Assembly (NCBI RefSeq): GCF_015500055.1
Contig: NZ_CP045492.1
Location: forward strand, 3,172,501 to 3,236,500
Direction of reading: 5' to 3'
DNA from: Mesorhizobium sp. NBSH29
Lineage (GTDB): Bacteria > Pseudomonadota > Alphaproteobacteria > Rhizobiales > Rhizobiaceae
DNA length: 64,000 nucleotides
Part shown: positions 17,390 through 27,725 of the stretch, in pieces
Position numbering within the stretch: the stretch's first letter is position 1
Layout: each line of letters begins with the position of its first letter
Program-made: the position numbers and the translations under genes
The notes under the pieces: generated by a model
Told to the model about the DNA's origin: nothing
Database searches by the model: none
What the model saw: the letters and a program-made list of their open reading frames with translations, nothing else

Positions 17390-17821
17390 TCAGTTCACAA
17401 GCACAATACGAGTGTTTTTCGAGCCGGCTTGCTTGACCAGCGAATAGAAACGCTGGGCGTTTCCGGTAGCCAGTCTGACGCATCCATGCGAGGCGGGACG
17501 CCCCAGTTGCTTCACATAACCTGTACCATGGATGGCATAGCCGCCGCGAAAGAACACCGAATAAGGCATCGGCGACATGTCATATTTGCGCGAATGCCAC
17601 ATCTTGTGCATGCGGGTCGGGCGATAGGTGCCACGCGGAGTAGAAAACCCCTTTCGTCCCGTAGAGACGGGCCATGTGTGAAGAACACGACCTTGTTGAC
17701 TGACCGTCATGACCTGCCTGCTAACATCAATTCGCGCGACGATTTCAGCCGCCATACTTTGGCCCAAGCCACCAAACAGAAATGCAATAACCGCCGCGAT
17801 TTTAAACGCTGAATTCTTCAT
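17390..17821 (-). CDS. L,D-transpeptidase (YkuD family), secreted
   Basis: 143 residues from the ATG at 17819-17821, chosen because it opens a signal peptide (MKNSAFKIAAVIAFLFGGLGQSMA); a longer reading to 17860 would bury it. The catalytic motif is HGTGYVKQLGRPASHGCVRL, with the nucleophile Cys at about residue 114 and the His two residues before it. Such enzymes cross-link peptidoglycan or attach proteins to it in the periplasm. The protein is a minimal single-domain form, without LysM or other binding modules. It is flanked by soeA upstream on the same strand and a divergent peptidase operon. Confidence 0.88.
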   Translation of the reverse strand: MKNSAFKIAAVIAFLFGGLGQSMAAEIVARIDVSRQVMTVSQQGRVLHTWPVSTGRKGFSTPRGTYRPTRMHKMWHSRKYDMSPMPYSVFFRGGYAIHGTGYVKQLGRPASHGCVRLATGNAQRFYSLVKQAGSKNTRIVLVN

Positions 17822-17946
17822 TGTACAAACCCCCAAACTGCCGTGATACCTGATCATCATTTTTTTCTTGGTGGCAGGCTTTCACATTACACTAAGAATT
17901 TAAGATTTTCCTGCATCCGTATTCTCCAGCAAAACACTTCGTTGTG

Positions 17947-17968
17947 ATTGTTGCATATTTGCAACAAT
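17947..17968. promoter_or_regulatory. Palindromic operator-like site upstream of M20 peptidase / ABC operon
   Basis: Two perfect 9-base arms, ATTGTTGCA and TGCAACAAT, are separated by the four bases TATT. The site lies about 60 bases before the likely start of the M20 hydrolase gene. The symmetry and position fit a repressor-binding site. The half TTGTTGCA also occurs once (42479-42486) in front of the XRE-family regulator gene. Confidence 0.5.
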
Positions 17969-18027
17969 GCTGCGGACACAACTCTGTCGTCTTGCCAAGC
18001 GATATGGTTCACTGCTCAATTCACAAA

Positions 18028-19305
18028 ATGAATGAAAATCTCGCTCGCGCCATCGAAGACCGAACCGACGACCTCGTCACACTGACCTCGGATCTCATCA
18101 GCTTCCCGACCATCAACCCGCCGGGCGAAGCCTACACGCCATGCGCCGAATTCATCGGCAAACGGCTGAAAAAGCACGGCTTTTCGACGGAATTCATTCG
18201 CGGCGAAGGAACGCCGGGCGACAGCGACCGCTATCCGCGCACCAATGTGGTGGCCCGGTTCGAGGGCCGGTCGCCGGGCGCCACAGTCCACTTCAACTCG
18301 CATATTGATGTCGTGGAAGCCGGCGAAGGCTGGACCATGGATCCGTTTGCCGGACTGGTGCGTGATGGCAAGGTGTTTGGCCGCGGTGCCTGCGATATGA
18401 AGGGCGGCCTTGCCGCCTCCATCATCGCGGTTGAGGCATTTATCGAAGTCTATCCCGATTTTCCCGGTGCAATCGAGATTTCCGGAACGGTCGATGAGGA
18501 GTCCGGCGGCTTCGGCGGCGTCGCCTACCTAGCCTCAAAAGGCTATTTCTCAAAACCGCGCGTCGACCATGTCATCATTCCTGAGCCGCTCAACAAGGAC
18601 CGCATATGCCTTGGCCATCGCGGGGTCTGGTGGGCCGAAATCGAGACCAAAGGCGAGATCGCGCATGGCTCGATGCCTTTTCTGGGCGACTGCGCCGTTC
18701 GTCATATGGGCGCGGTCATGCACGCCTTTGAGGAAGACCTGTTTCCCGCGCTCGACCGCAAGGAGACACGCATGCCAGTGGTGCCGGAAGGGGCGCGCCG
18801 CTCGACCATGAATATCAATTCCGTCCATGGCGGCCAGACAGAGGATTTTCGCCCCGGACTGCCCTCGCCTAATGTACCGGACTGGTGCCGGCTGACCATC
18901 GACCGCCGCTTCCTCCTGGAAGAGAATATTGATGAGGTGAAGCGCGAGGTAACCGCAATCCTTGATCGCCTCGCCCGAGAGCGCCCGAAATTTCGCTATA
19001 CGATTCGCGACCTGATGGAAGTGTTGCCCCTTATGACCGAGCGCGATTCCCCGGTGGTGGAAGCAATCGCGAAAGGCATCCGCGAAATCTTTGGCCGCGA
19101 ACCCGACTACGTCATTTCGCCTGGCACTTATGATCAGAAGCACATAGCGCGCATCGGCCATCTTCATGATTGCATAGCTTACGGTCCGGGCATCCTCGAT
19201 CTGGCCCACCGCCCCGACGAATGGGTCGGCATCACCGACATGATGGAATCGGCCAAAGTGATGGCGATCAGCCTCGATGCCCTGCTGCGCGGCAACCGTG
19301 CTTAG
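18028..19305 (+). CDS. M20 family metallopeptidase/deacylase (ArgE/DapE-like)
   Basis: 425 residues from the ATG at 18028; an upstream ATG at 18004 is possible, and neither has a clear ribosome-binding site. Motifs of the M20 zinc amidohydrolases are present: VHFNSHIDVVEAGEGW (metal-binding His and Asp), 'VFGRGACDMKGGLAASI' and GTVDEESGGFGG (catalytic Glu-Glu). A lid/dimerisation domain contains the 'GEIAHGSMPFLGDCAVRHM' motif. The C-terminal 'GPGILDLAHRPDEWVGI' carries the last metal-binding His. The family removes acyl groups from amino acids or splits dipeptides in the cytosol. The dipeptide-type ABC transporter genes directly downstream suggest it processes the imported compound. Confidence 0.85.
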   Translation: MNENLARAIEDRTDDLVTLTSDLISFPTINPPGEAYTPCAEFIGKRLKKHGFSTEFIRGEGTPGDSDRYPRTNVVARFEGRSPGATVHFNSHIDVVEAGEGWTMDPFAGLVRDGKVFGRGACDMKGGLAASIIAVEAFIEVYPDFPGAIEISGTVDEESGGFGGVAYLASKGYFSKPRVDHVIIPEPLNKDRICLGHRGVWWAEIETKGEIAHGSMPFLGDCAVRHMGAVMHAFEEDLFPALDRKETRMPVVPEGARRSTMNINSVHGGQTEDFRPGLPSPNVPDWCRLTIDRRFLLEENIDEVKREVTAILDRLARERPKFRYTIRDLMEVLPLMTERDSPVVEAIAKGIREIFGREPDYVISPGTYDQKHIARIGHLHDCIAYGPGILDLAHRPDEWVGITDMMESAKVMAISLDALLRGNRA

Positions 19306-19405
19306 AGAAAACCGCCCGTCTTGTGCGGCACTGCAACAAACTTGATTTACTCACGGCCAAAATCAGGCTTTGATCGCGACGGGGTTCATGACCGGGAGAA
19401 GATCG

Positions 19406-20887
19406 ATGAAAATTTGGAAATCCGTTGCCGCTGCACTGGCGCTTGCGCTGGCCTCTGGCACCGCCGCCTTTGCCGCTCGCACGGACCTGGTGGTTGGCGT
19501 AGTGCTGGAGCCTCCTCATCTCGATCCGACCGGCGGTGCAGCTGCAGCCATCGATGAAATTGTCTACGCAAATCTGTTCGAGGGTCTGACCCGCATTGGC
19601 TCGAAGGGCGAAGTGATGCCCGGCCTGGCCGAAAGCTGGACCGCTTCGGATGACGGAAAAATCTACACATTCAAGCTCAGAAGCGGCGTAAAATTCCACG
19701 ATGGCAGTGATTTCAACGCCGATGACGTGAAATTCTCGCTGAACCGCGCCCGCGCGGAGGATTCGACCAACGCGCAGAAACAAATATTCGCAGCGATCGA
19801 CACCGTCGAAGTGATCGATCCCACCACCGTCAAAATCACGCTCAGCCATCCAGAGGGCCTGTTCCTCTACAATATGGGAATTGGCGATGCAGTGATCGTG
19901 GCGCCCGAGAGTGCAGACACCAACAAGGAAAAGCCTATCGGCACCGGTCCGTTCAAGTTTGACAGCTGGGCCAAGGGCTCTTCGATCAAGCTGGTGAAGA
20001 CTGATGGCTATTGGGGTGATCCGGTCGCGCTCGACAAGGTCGAGTTCCGCATCATCCCTGATGCAGCTTCAGCCGTGCCGGCGCTGCTCTCTGGTGACGT
20101 ACAGGCCTTCCCCAACGCTCAGGTCGGTGACGCGCTACCGCAAATCGAGGCAGACCCGCGCCTCAAGGTTGTCATCGGTACGACCGAAGGCGAGACACTG
20201 TTGTCGTTCAACAACAAGAAGCCGCCTTTCGACAAGCTGGAAGTGCGCCAGGCAATCGCCTCCGCCATCGACCGCAAGGCGATCATCGATGGCGCATCCT
20301 CAGGCCGCGGATTGCCGATTGGCTCGCATATGTCGCCGACCAGTCCGGCCTATATCGACCTGACCGAAACCTATCCGCACGATGTGGCCAAGGCGAAGGA
20401 ATATTTGAAGGCGGCCGGACTCGAGAACGGCTTCAAGGCGACGCTGAAACTGCCGCCGCCAGCCTATGCGCGCGACGGCGGCGAGATCATCGCCTCGCAA
20501 TTGCGCGAGATCGGAATCGATCTTGAGATCATCCCCGTAGAATGGGCAGACTGGCTGAGCAAGGTGTTTACTGAAAAGGATTTCGACGCCACCATTGTCT
20601 CTCACACCGAGGCCAATGACATCGATATTTACGGCCGTTCCGGCTACTATTTCCAGTATGAAAACCCCGCCTTCAACAAGGTGATCGCCGATCTCGCAGT
20701 TGAGAACGACGACGCCAAGCGAAATGCGCTTCTGGGTGAAGCCCAGAAGATCCTCGCCACCGACGTTCCGGCAGTGTTCCTGTTTGAACTGCCCAAGACC
20801 GGCATCTGGGATGCCAAGCTGGAAGGTCTGTGGGAAAACTCGCCGATCCAGGCCAATGACGTGACGAAGGTTAAATGGGCGCAATAG
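19406..20887 (+). CDS. ABC transporter periplasmic substrate-binding protein (SBP_bac_5, peptide/opine type)
   Basis: 493 residues from the ATG at 19406 with GGGAGAAG just upstream. The signal peptide is MKIWKSVAAALALALASGTAAFA. The SBP family 5 signature is visible in 'LAESWTASDDGKIYTFKLRSGVKFHDGSDFNADDVKFSL', followed by the domain-closing 'FDKLEVRQAIASAIDRKAI'. The family binds peptides, nickel, opines or related compounds in the periplasm. It is the first transporter gene after the M20 hydrolase (100-base gap). A strong hairpin lies between it and the permease genes, as often seen when more binding protein than permease is made. Confidence 0.92.
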   Translation: MKIWKSVAAALALALASGTAAFAARTDLVVGVVLEPPHLDPTGGAAAAIDEIVYANLFEGLTRIGSKGEVMPGLAESWTASDDGKIYTFKLRSGVKFHDGSDFNADDVKFSLNRARAEDSTNAQKQIFAAIDTVEVIDPTTVKITLSHPEGLFLYNMGIGDAVIVAPESADTNKEKPIGTGPFKFDSWAKGSSIKLVKTDGYWGDPVALDKVEFRIIPDAASAVPALLSGDVQAFPNAQVGDALPQIEADPRLKVVIGTTEGETLLSFNNKKPPFDKLEVRQAIASAIDRKAIIDGASSGRGLPIGSHMSPTSPAYIDLTETYPHDVAKAKEYLKAAGLENGFKATLKLPPPAYARDGGEIIASQLREIGIDLEIIPVEWADWLSKVFTEKDFDATIVSHTEANDIDIYGRSGYYFQYENPAFNKVIADLAVENDDAKRNALLGEAQKILATDVPAVFLFELPKTGIWDAKLEGLWENSPIQANDVTKVKWAQ

Positions 20888-20894
20888 TGCCATA

Positions 20895-20921
20895 AAACCC
20901 TCCCCTGTCCGGGGAGGGTTT
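20895..20921 (+). repeat. Strong intergenic hairpin between binding protein and permease genes
   Basis: An 11-base stem (AAACCCTCCCC pairing with GGGGAGGGTTT) encloses a 5-base loop and sits 7 bases after the stop of the binding-protein gene. There is no long T-run, so it is more likely an mRNA-stabilising or attenuating hairpin than a full terminator. Confidence 0.7.
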
Positions 20922-20936
20922 GCCGGCGCTGAATTC

Positions 20937-21884
20937 ATGCTCGCCTATCTCGCCAAACGCCTTTTGATCGGCCTCGCAACGCTCGTCGTTGCCTCGCTGG
21001 TGGTGTTTGGCGTCCTGGAAATCCTGCCCGGAGACCCTGCCCGGCTGATGCTAGGCATGAACGCCACGGAAGATGCTGTACGCGCGCTGCAGAGCGAGAT
21101 GGGCCTCGATCAGCCCATGCTGGTGCGCTACTTCAACTGGGTTGGAAACATGCTACACCTCGATTTCGGTCAATCCTACACCTATTCCGTTCCGGTGATT
21201 GACCTAGTGGCGGAGCGTGTTGTCGTTTCTCTGCCGCTTGCCTTGATGGCGCTTACGTTATCGACTGCCATCGCCATTCCGGTCGGCCTGTTTGCCGCCT
21301 CGCGGCGCGGCAGCACGTCTGACACCGTCGCCATGGGAATAGCGCAATTCGGCGTAGCGGTGCCGAATTTCTGGTTCGCGTTGCTGTTGATTTATGTGTT
21401 TGCCGTCTGGCTGCGGCTGGTTCCGGCGGGCGGCTTTCCCGGTTGGGACGCCGGTGTGTGGCCGGCTCTCAAGGCCCTGATGCTGCCGGCCATCGCGCTG
21501 GCGCTGCCGCAGGCTGCGATCCTAGCGCGCGTGACCCGTTCGGGCCTGCTTGACGTGCTGGGCGAAGACTATATCCGCACAGCCCGTGCCAAAGGCCTGA
21601 CACGGAGCCGCGTGCTATGGCGCCATGCTTTGCGCAATGCTCTGATCCCGGTGGTGACCATTTTGGGCCTGCAATTTTCCTTCCTGCTCGCTGGCACCAT
21701 CATCATTGAAAACGTGTTTTACTTACCCGGCCTCGGCAGGCTGGTGCTACAGGCAATCGCCCAGCGCGACATCATCGTGGTGGAAAGCGTGGTGATGCTG
21801 CTAGTGGTGGCAGTCGTGACGGTCAATCTACTGGTCGACCTTTCCTACGCTATCGTTGACCCACGCCTGAGGGTGGCCCGATGA
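20937..21884 (+). CDS. ABC transporter permease, DppB-like
   Basis: 315 residues, an inner-membrane permease of the dipeptide/oligopeptide family. It starts with MLAYLAKRLLIGLATLVVASLVVFGVLEILPGDPA, the typical DppB opening. The transport-coupling (EAA) loop is 'DYIRTARAKGLTRSRVLWRHALRNALIPVVTI'. About six membrane segments are seen. Its end overlaps the next permease by four bases (ATGA), so the transporter genes form one translationally coupled unit. Substrate specificity would lie in the upstream binding protein. Confidence 0.93.
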   Translation: MLAYLAKRLLIGLATLVVASLVVFGVLEILPGDPARLMLGMNATEDAVRALQSEMGLDQPMLVRYFNWVGNMLHLDFGQSYTYSVPVIDLVAERVVVSLPLALMALTLSTAIAIPVGLFAASRRGSTSDTVAMGIAQFGVAVPNFWFALLLIYVFAVWLRLVPAGGFPGWDAGVWPALKALMLPAIALALPQAAILARVTRSGLLDVLGEDYIRTARAKGLTRSRVLWRHALRNALIPVVTILGLQFSFLLAGTIIIENVFYLPGLGRLVLQAIAQRDIIVVESVVMLLVVAVVTVNLLVDLSYAIVDPRLRVAR

Positions 21885-22743
21885 CCACGGACACTCTTGC
21901 CAGTGAAACATTTGGCAGCCTCGTGGCAAAAGCTTTTGCCAACCGGTCCTTTGTCACCGGTTTTGTCATCATTGCCATCATCGCTGCGATGGCTCTGATA
22001 TCGTTTGTCTGGACGCCCTACGATGTGACCAAGTTGATCGTTGCCGACCGTATGCAGCCGCCTTCCGCGCAGCATCTGTTTGGCACCGATCATTTCGGTC
22101 GCGATATACTATCGATGATCATGGTCGGCGCCCGCAATTCTATCGCGGTGGCGCTGGTGGCGGTCGGCATTGGCATGGGCATCGGCGTGCCGCTCGGCTG
22201 CTGGGCAGCCGCACGCGGCGGTTTTGTTGACGAAATCCTGATGCGCTTCAACGATCTTGTATTTGCCTTTCCTGCTCTTTTGTCGGCTGTGATGATCACC
22301 GCGATCTTTGGCCCAGGCGCGGTCAATGCCATCATCGCCATCGGCATTTTTAACATTCCGGTTTTTGCCCGCGTTGCCCGCGCCGGCGCGCTGTCGCTAT
22401 GGCCGCGCGAATACATTCTGGCCGCCCGTGCCTCCGGCAAGGGCAATTTCTTGATCACTGTCGAGCACATCATTCCCAATATCACCAACATGCTTCTGGT
22501 GCAGGGCACGATCCAGTTCGCGCTGGGCATTCTGGCTGAGGCTGGGCTTTCCTATCTGGGCCTTGGCGCCCAGCCACCGATGCCCAGTTGGGGGCGCATG
22601 CTGTTTGAGGCTCAAACGCGTATGGCGGTGGCGCCCTATATGGCGATTTTTCCGGGTTTTGCCATCGTCTTCACCGTGCTGGCGCTGAACCTTCTGGGCG
22701 ACGGCCTGAGCGATGTGCTCGACCCCAAACTGAGGCGCCAGCG

Positions 22744-22747
<4 letters not shown>
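21881..22747 (+). CDS. ABC transporter permease, DppC-like
   Basis: 288 residues and the partner of the upstream permease. The N-terminal segment FVTGFVIIAIIAAMALISFVWTPYD is followed by 'LFGTDHFGRDILSMIMVGARNSI', the diagnostic DppC/OppC motif. The coupling loop is 'EYILAARASGKGNFLITVEHIIPNI'. Six membrane segments are expected. It overlaps the upstream permease gene by four bases and the downstream ATPase gene by four (GTGA), consistent with a single operon and fixed stoichiometry. Confidence 0.93.
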
Positions 22748-24372
<1,625 letters not shown>

Positions 24373-24374
24373 GT

Positions 24375-24809
24375 TCAACCTTCCGACCGTTCCACCAATT
24401 CCTGCGGATCAATCTCCAGCATTTCGAATGCGCGCTTCAGGATTTTGATCTCCTGGTCCGCCAATTCGGTATCGGCCTTGGCGATTTCGGTCATGTGAAG
24501 GACCAGACTTTTGCGGCGCTCCGGCTCGAGGCTACGAAACACGGCAATAGCCTGCTTGCCATTGGTCTCGTAGCCAAAGTCGCGCAGATATTCGATAACG
24601 GCATCAAGACTGCTCTCTTCAATACCAAACGAATCGCGGCAAATGCGTCGAAAGACGTCCATCTCGCTCGTCTCCACCTTGCCGTCGGCCAGGATCATGC
24701 GGAACAGAAGCAGCAGTTCGGCGGATATGGCCGGGTCATCGGCCACCTTGCGCACACCCGGATCGCCTTCGATGACCGCTCGAAGGTCGGCAAGCAACGT
24801 CTTGAACAC
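24375..24809 (-). CDS. TerB-like domain protein
   Basis: About 144 residues from a GTG at 24807-24809; the frame stays open to a TTG at 24869, so the start is uncertain. The helical TerB/DjlA-type pattern is visible in 'LLLLFRMILADGKVETSEMDVFRRICRDSFGI', with Asp/Glu residues that may bind metal. A second half, 'LVLHMTEIAKADTELADQEIKILKRAFEMLEIDPQEL', has the same ADxxxxxxE style. The role of such small TerB proteins is unknown; they are linked to metal or membrane stress mainly by homology to tellurite-resistance operons. There are no ter neighbours here. It converges on the ABC ATPase gene and diverges from the TSUP gene. Confidence 0.7.
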   Translation of the reverse strand: MFKTLLADLRAVIEGDPGVRKVADDPAISAELLLLFRMILADGKVETSEMDVFRRICRDSFGIEESSLDAVIEYLRDFGYETNGKQAIAVFRSLEPERRKSLVLHMTEIAKADTELADQEIKILKRAFEMLEIDPQELVERSEG

Positions 24810-24923
24810 CAGAAATTCCCCACTGTTTGTTAGTCCAACCGACCGTAGCGTCAAATGCGCCTTGCGCAAGCGACCCCTGCGTGGTCGAAGCGACTGCCCA
24901 CAGCCACACCGCGCATCGATGCC

Positions 24924-25709
24924 ATGATAGACCCATCCACCGACCTCCTGACCCTGCTGGCGCTTGCAGCCTTTGCTGCGGGCTTTGTCGACTCGATCGC
25001 CGGCGGTGGTGGGCTGATCACCGTGCCGGCGCTGCTTCTGACCGGATTCGCGCCCGTAGAGGCTCTAGCCACAAACAAGTTGCAGGGCGTTTTCGGATCG
25101 GCGTCCGCAACCATCGCCTACGCCTCCAAGGGCCATGTCGACCTGAGGAAGCAATTACCTTCAGCAGTCCTTGCACTGATCGGCTCTGTTGTTGGCGCGC
25201 TGGTGGCAACGGTGCTGCCCGGCGAAGCGCTGAAAATTGCGTTGCCTTTGCTGCTGGTCGCCATTGCGCTGTATTTTGCCTTGAAGCCAAATGTCGACGA
25301 TATTGATCGCACCGAGCGGCTTTCACCCTTCCTGTTTGGATTGCTGGTGGTCCCGGCAATCGGATTTTATGATGGTATGTTCGGCCCAGGGGCCGGATCC
25401 TTCTATATGCTCGCCTTCGTCTCCCTGGCCGGCTACGGCGTGTTGAAAGCGACCGCCCATACCAAATTATTGAACTTCGCTTCCAATCTGGGCGCACTCG
25501 GCTTTTTTGCCTTTGCCAGTGTCATTTCCTGGAAGATTGGCCTGATGATGGGTGTGTGCCAATTCATCGGAGCCCGGGTTGGCGCCGGACTGGCAATGAA
25601 AAGCGGTGCAAAGCTGATCAAGCCGCTTCTGGTGATCGTCTGCGTGGCGCTGGCGATCAAACTGCTGTCAGACCCTGCGCATCCGCTCCGCGCGCTGCTG
25701 AGAATTTGA
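24924..25709 (+). CDS. TSUP (TauE/SafE) family membrane transporter
   Basis: 261 residues from the ATG at 24924 (MIDPSTDLLTLLALAAFAAGFVDSIAGGGGLITVPALLL). The Gly-rich 'GGGGLITVP' motif and its repeat in the second half ('GFYDGMFGPGAGSFYMLAF') are the marks of this family. About seven to eight membrane segments are seen. TSUP members export sulfite, sulfoacetate or other small anions across the inner membrane; the substrate here is not known. Because a SoeABC-like sulfite oxidase lies 7 kb away, sulfite export is conceivable, but the two loci are not linked. Confidence 0.88.
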   Translation: MIDPSTDLLTLLALAAFAAGFVDSIAGGGGLITVPALLLTGFAPVEALATNKLQGVFGSASATIAYASKGHVDLRKQLPSAVLALIGSVVGALVATVLPGEALKIALPLLLVAIALYFALKPNVDDIDRTERLSPFLFGLLVVPAIGFYDGMFGPGAGSFYMLAFVSLAGYGVLKATAHTKLLNFASNLGALGFFAFASVISWKIGLMMGVCQFIGARVGAGLAMKSGAKLIKPLLVIVCVALAIKLLSDPAHPLRALLRI

Positions 25710-25751
25710 GCGTATAGTTACGGTTGCGAATCATTCGCGCGAGGGTCGACC

Positions 25752-25919
25752 ATGAAACTGAATGCGCCGAAGCAGATTATTTTTATCATTTCGCTCGTCA
25801 TTGCCGTTATTGGCCTGTTAGCAGGCCTCGGCGTCTTGGCTATTCCGCTGGCTGCTTTCTGGATCATGGCTATTGCCTATGTGGTCCTCGCTGCCGGCTG
25901 CCTGATGAAAGGCTTGTAG
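25752..25919 (+). CDS. Small two-helix membrane protein
   Basis: 55 residues, too short for many gene finders. The ATG at 25752 is preceded by GAGGG at a suitable distance. The sequence begins MKLNAPKQIIFIISLVIAVIG and forms two hydrophobic stretches (about residues 9-28 and 30-50), separated by a Gly-Leu-Gly turn, ending in MKGL. A protein like this is common and conserved in Rhizobiales in my recollection, with no known role. It follows the TSUP gene by 42 bases on the same strand. Confidence 0.6.
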   Translation: MKLNAPKQIIFIISLVIAVIGLLAGLGVLAIPLAAFWIMAIAYVVLAAGCLMKGL

Positions 25920-25960
25920 ACACCGCTTGAGGCCATCGCCGCGTTCGGTAAGATGCGGCG

Positions 25961-26817
25961 ATGGCTACCTTGAGCGATGCCCCTGTGCAACCAGTTGGCC
26001 CCATCGTTGGGGGCGGATTCACGATTCTGCGCCGTGCACCCATCGCTGCACTGCGTGGGTGCGTGCTCGATATCGCCGGCTACCGCGAACATCTGTACGG
26101 ACATTTCCGTCAAATAGAGGTGGCGGCGCTGGTGGTGCCGTTCATCATCAGCGTGGGCGATCCCTTTTCCATCGCTTTAGGTCGCCAGCCAAGCGCGAAG
26201 GACCACCAGCCGAGTTTTGCGGCAGGGCTGTATGCAGGTCCCGTAGTCATTGATTCCTCGGCAGCTGCGAATGTGTGCAGGTGAACTTTTCCCCGGCTGG
26301 CGCCCGGGATTTTTTCGGCCTGCCAATGCATGCACTGGCTGACAGTATGGTACCGCTCGACGATCTGTTTGGACAACAGACGATACGTCTGCGAGAGCAA
26401 CTGGCAAACGAACCAGACTGGCAAATCCGGTTCGATCTCGTGGAAAACTTTATCACCGCCCGTCTGTCAGTCTCCGACCAATCGGAAACACCCGCGCAAT
26501 GGGCCTACGCTCGATTGACTGAGACCTACGGCCGTGTGCGGATCGGAACGCTCGCCGAAGAGATCGGCTGGAGCCGCCGGCTGATGGTCGAAAAATTCCG
26601 CGATGAGATCGGGCTCTCGCCAAAAACTGTCGCGCGCATAGCCCGTTTCGGCAAGGCAAGAGAACTGGCCGGGCGCGGTGGCCGCTGGGCCGAGATAGCC
26701 GCCGATTGCGGCTACGCCGATCAGGCACATCTCGTACGAGAATTCGGCGAACTGGCAGGCGAGACGCCTGGCGCCTGGGCGCATCGCATGACAGCCACGG
26801 CGTCTGTCGCCACGTAA
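25961..26817 (+). pseudogene. AraC-family regulator split by a frameshift
   Basis: Two adjoining frames encode the two parts of one AraC-type regulator. The first (25961-26284) begins MATLSDAPVQPVGPIVGGGF, runs through a cupin-like N-terminal domain to 'GPVVIDSSAAANVC', and stops at a TGA at 26282-26284. The second, one frame over, picks up as CVQVNFSPAGARDFFGLP, which is how the region normally continues in such proteins. It ends with a complete two-helix-turn-helix domain ('RIGTLAEEIGWSRRLMVEKFRDEIGLSPKTVARIARF' and 'WAEIAADCGYADQAHLVREFGELAGETPGAW'). The shift lies near 26260-26276, next to a short TGTGTG run. Either the gene is broken or a base was miscalled. The VOC-family gene downstream is a usual partner for this type of regulator. 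Confidence 0.75.
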
Positions 26818-26888
26818 CATTTCTTCAAGACCAGCGCGTCTGCGTCTGGCTAGATGCGCCTGCCACCCAACAACGCAGGAGCACTGTC

Positions 26889-27314
26889 ATGGCAGACGCC
26901 ACAATCGAACCACCGCGGATTTTTCCCACCATGCGCTATGCGGACGCTGGAAGGATGATTGACTGGTTGCAGCAGGCCTTCGGATTCATCGTGCACGCCC
27001 GCTATGGCGAGGGCGGCCGGGTTGACCACGCGCAACTCTCGTTCGGCTCTTCCATGATCATGCTGGGCTCGGACCGCGACGATGCGTTCTGCAAGATCGT
27101 CGGCTCGCCGGGTCAGCCCGGTGGCAAGGCGATCTATGTCGCGGTCGCCAATGTCGATGCAGTCCATGCCCGCGCAGTGGCCGCCGGCGCGACCATCGAG
27201 GAACCGCCAACCGACCGCGATTATGGCAGCCGCGAATTCATCTGTCGCGATCCCGAAGGCAACATCTGGTCGTTCGGCACCTACTATCCAAAAGCGCATG
27301 AAAAAGATGGCTAA
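26889..27314 (+). CDS. VOC (glyoxalase/bleomycin-resistance fold) family protein
   Basis: 141 residues from the ATG at 26889. The protein shows the paired beta-alpha-beta units of the VOC fold: 'PTMRYADAGRMIDWLQQAFGF', then the strand set 'HAQLSFGSSMIMLGSD', and in the second half 'IYVAVANVDAVHARAVAAGATIEEPPTDRDYGSREFICRDPEGNIWSFGTY'. This form, ending in DPEGNIWSFGTY, is the PhnB/YciA-like single-chain subgroup with unknown substrate. It follows the frameshifted AraC gene by 71 bases and overlaps the following cupin gene by 17 bases. Confidence 0.85.
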   Translation: MADATIEPPRIFPTMRYADAGRMIDWLQQAFGFIVHARYGEGGRVDHAQLSFGSSMIMLGSDRDDAFCKIVGSPGQPGGKAIYVAVANVDAVHARAVAAGATIEEPPTDRDYGSREFICRDPEGNIWSFGTYYPKAHEKDG

Positions 27315-27717
27315 GGCCGAGCGCAACCGCCCCATGATCCTCAAACCGGGTGCCGGGAGTCACTATGATTGCGGCGCCATGCAGACGATTTTCAAGGCCG
27401 ATGGCGTGGAAACCGGTGACAGCTATTCGGTCTCGGAATGGTGGTTGGACCCGGGCGCTGCCGGCCCGGGCGCACACAGGCACGATGCCAACGACGAGAT
27501 CTTCTTCGTCATAGCCGGCACCCCGCGCGTGCTGGTCGGCGAAACCTGGCATGACGCCAAGCCCGGCAGCTTTATGCGCATACCCGCTGGCGTAACCCAT
27601 GACTTCGACAATCCGGGCAAAAAACGCGCCGGTTTGTTCAACGTGTTCATCCCGGGTGGGTTTGAAAAAGACATGCCGAATATCGTGGCTTGGTTTGGCG
27701 GCGGATTCAAAGCATAG
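27298..27717 (+). CDS. Cupin-domain protein
   Basis: About 139 residues from the ATG at 27298; other in-frame ATGs at 27307 and 27334 (MILKPGAG) are possible. A single cupin barrel is visible. Motif 1 is 'GPGAHRHDANDEIFFVIAGTPRVLVG', with metal-binding His-x-His and Glu. Motif 2 is 'PGSFMRIPAGVTHDFDNPG', with the second His. The protein is cytosolic with no signal. Small cupins of this kind are often dioxygenase- or isomerase-like, but the substrate is unknown. It overlaps the VOC gene's 3' end, so it is probably in the same transcript. Confidence 0.8.
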   Translation: MKKMAKAERNRPMILKPGAGSHYDCGAMQTIFKADGVETGDSYSVSEWWLDPGAAGPGAHRHDANDEIFFVIAGTPRVLVGETWHDAKPGSFMRIPAGVTHDFDNPGKKRAGLFNVFIPGGFEKDMPNIVAWFGGGFKA

Positions 27718-27725
27718 CCTCTCAA

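Noticed and set aside
20895-20921. Rho-independent terminator inside the ABC operon
   Set aside because: The hairpin is strong, but no T-run follows and the next gene starts 16 bases later, so full termination is unlikely.
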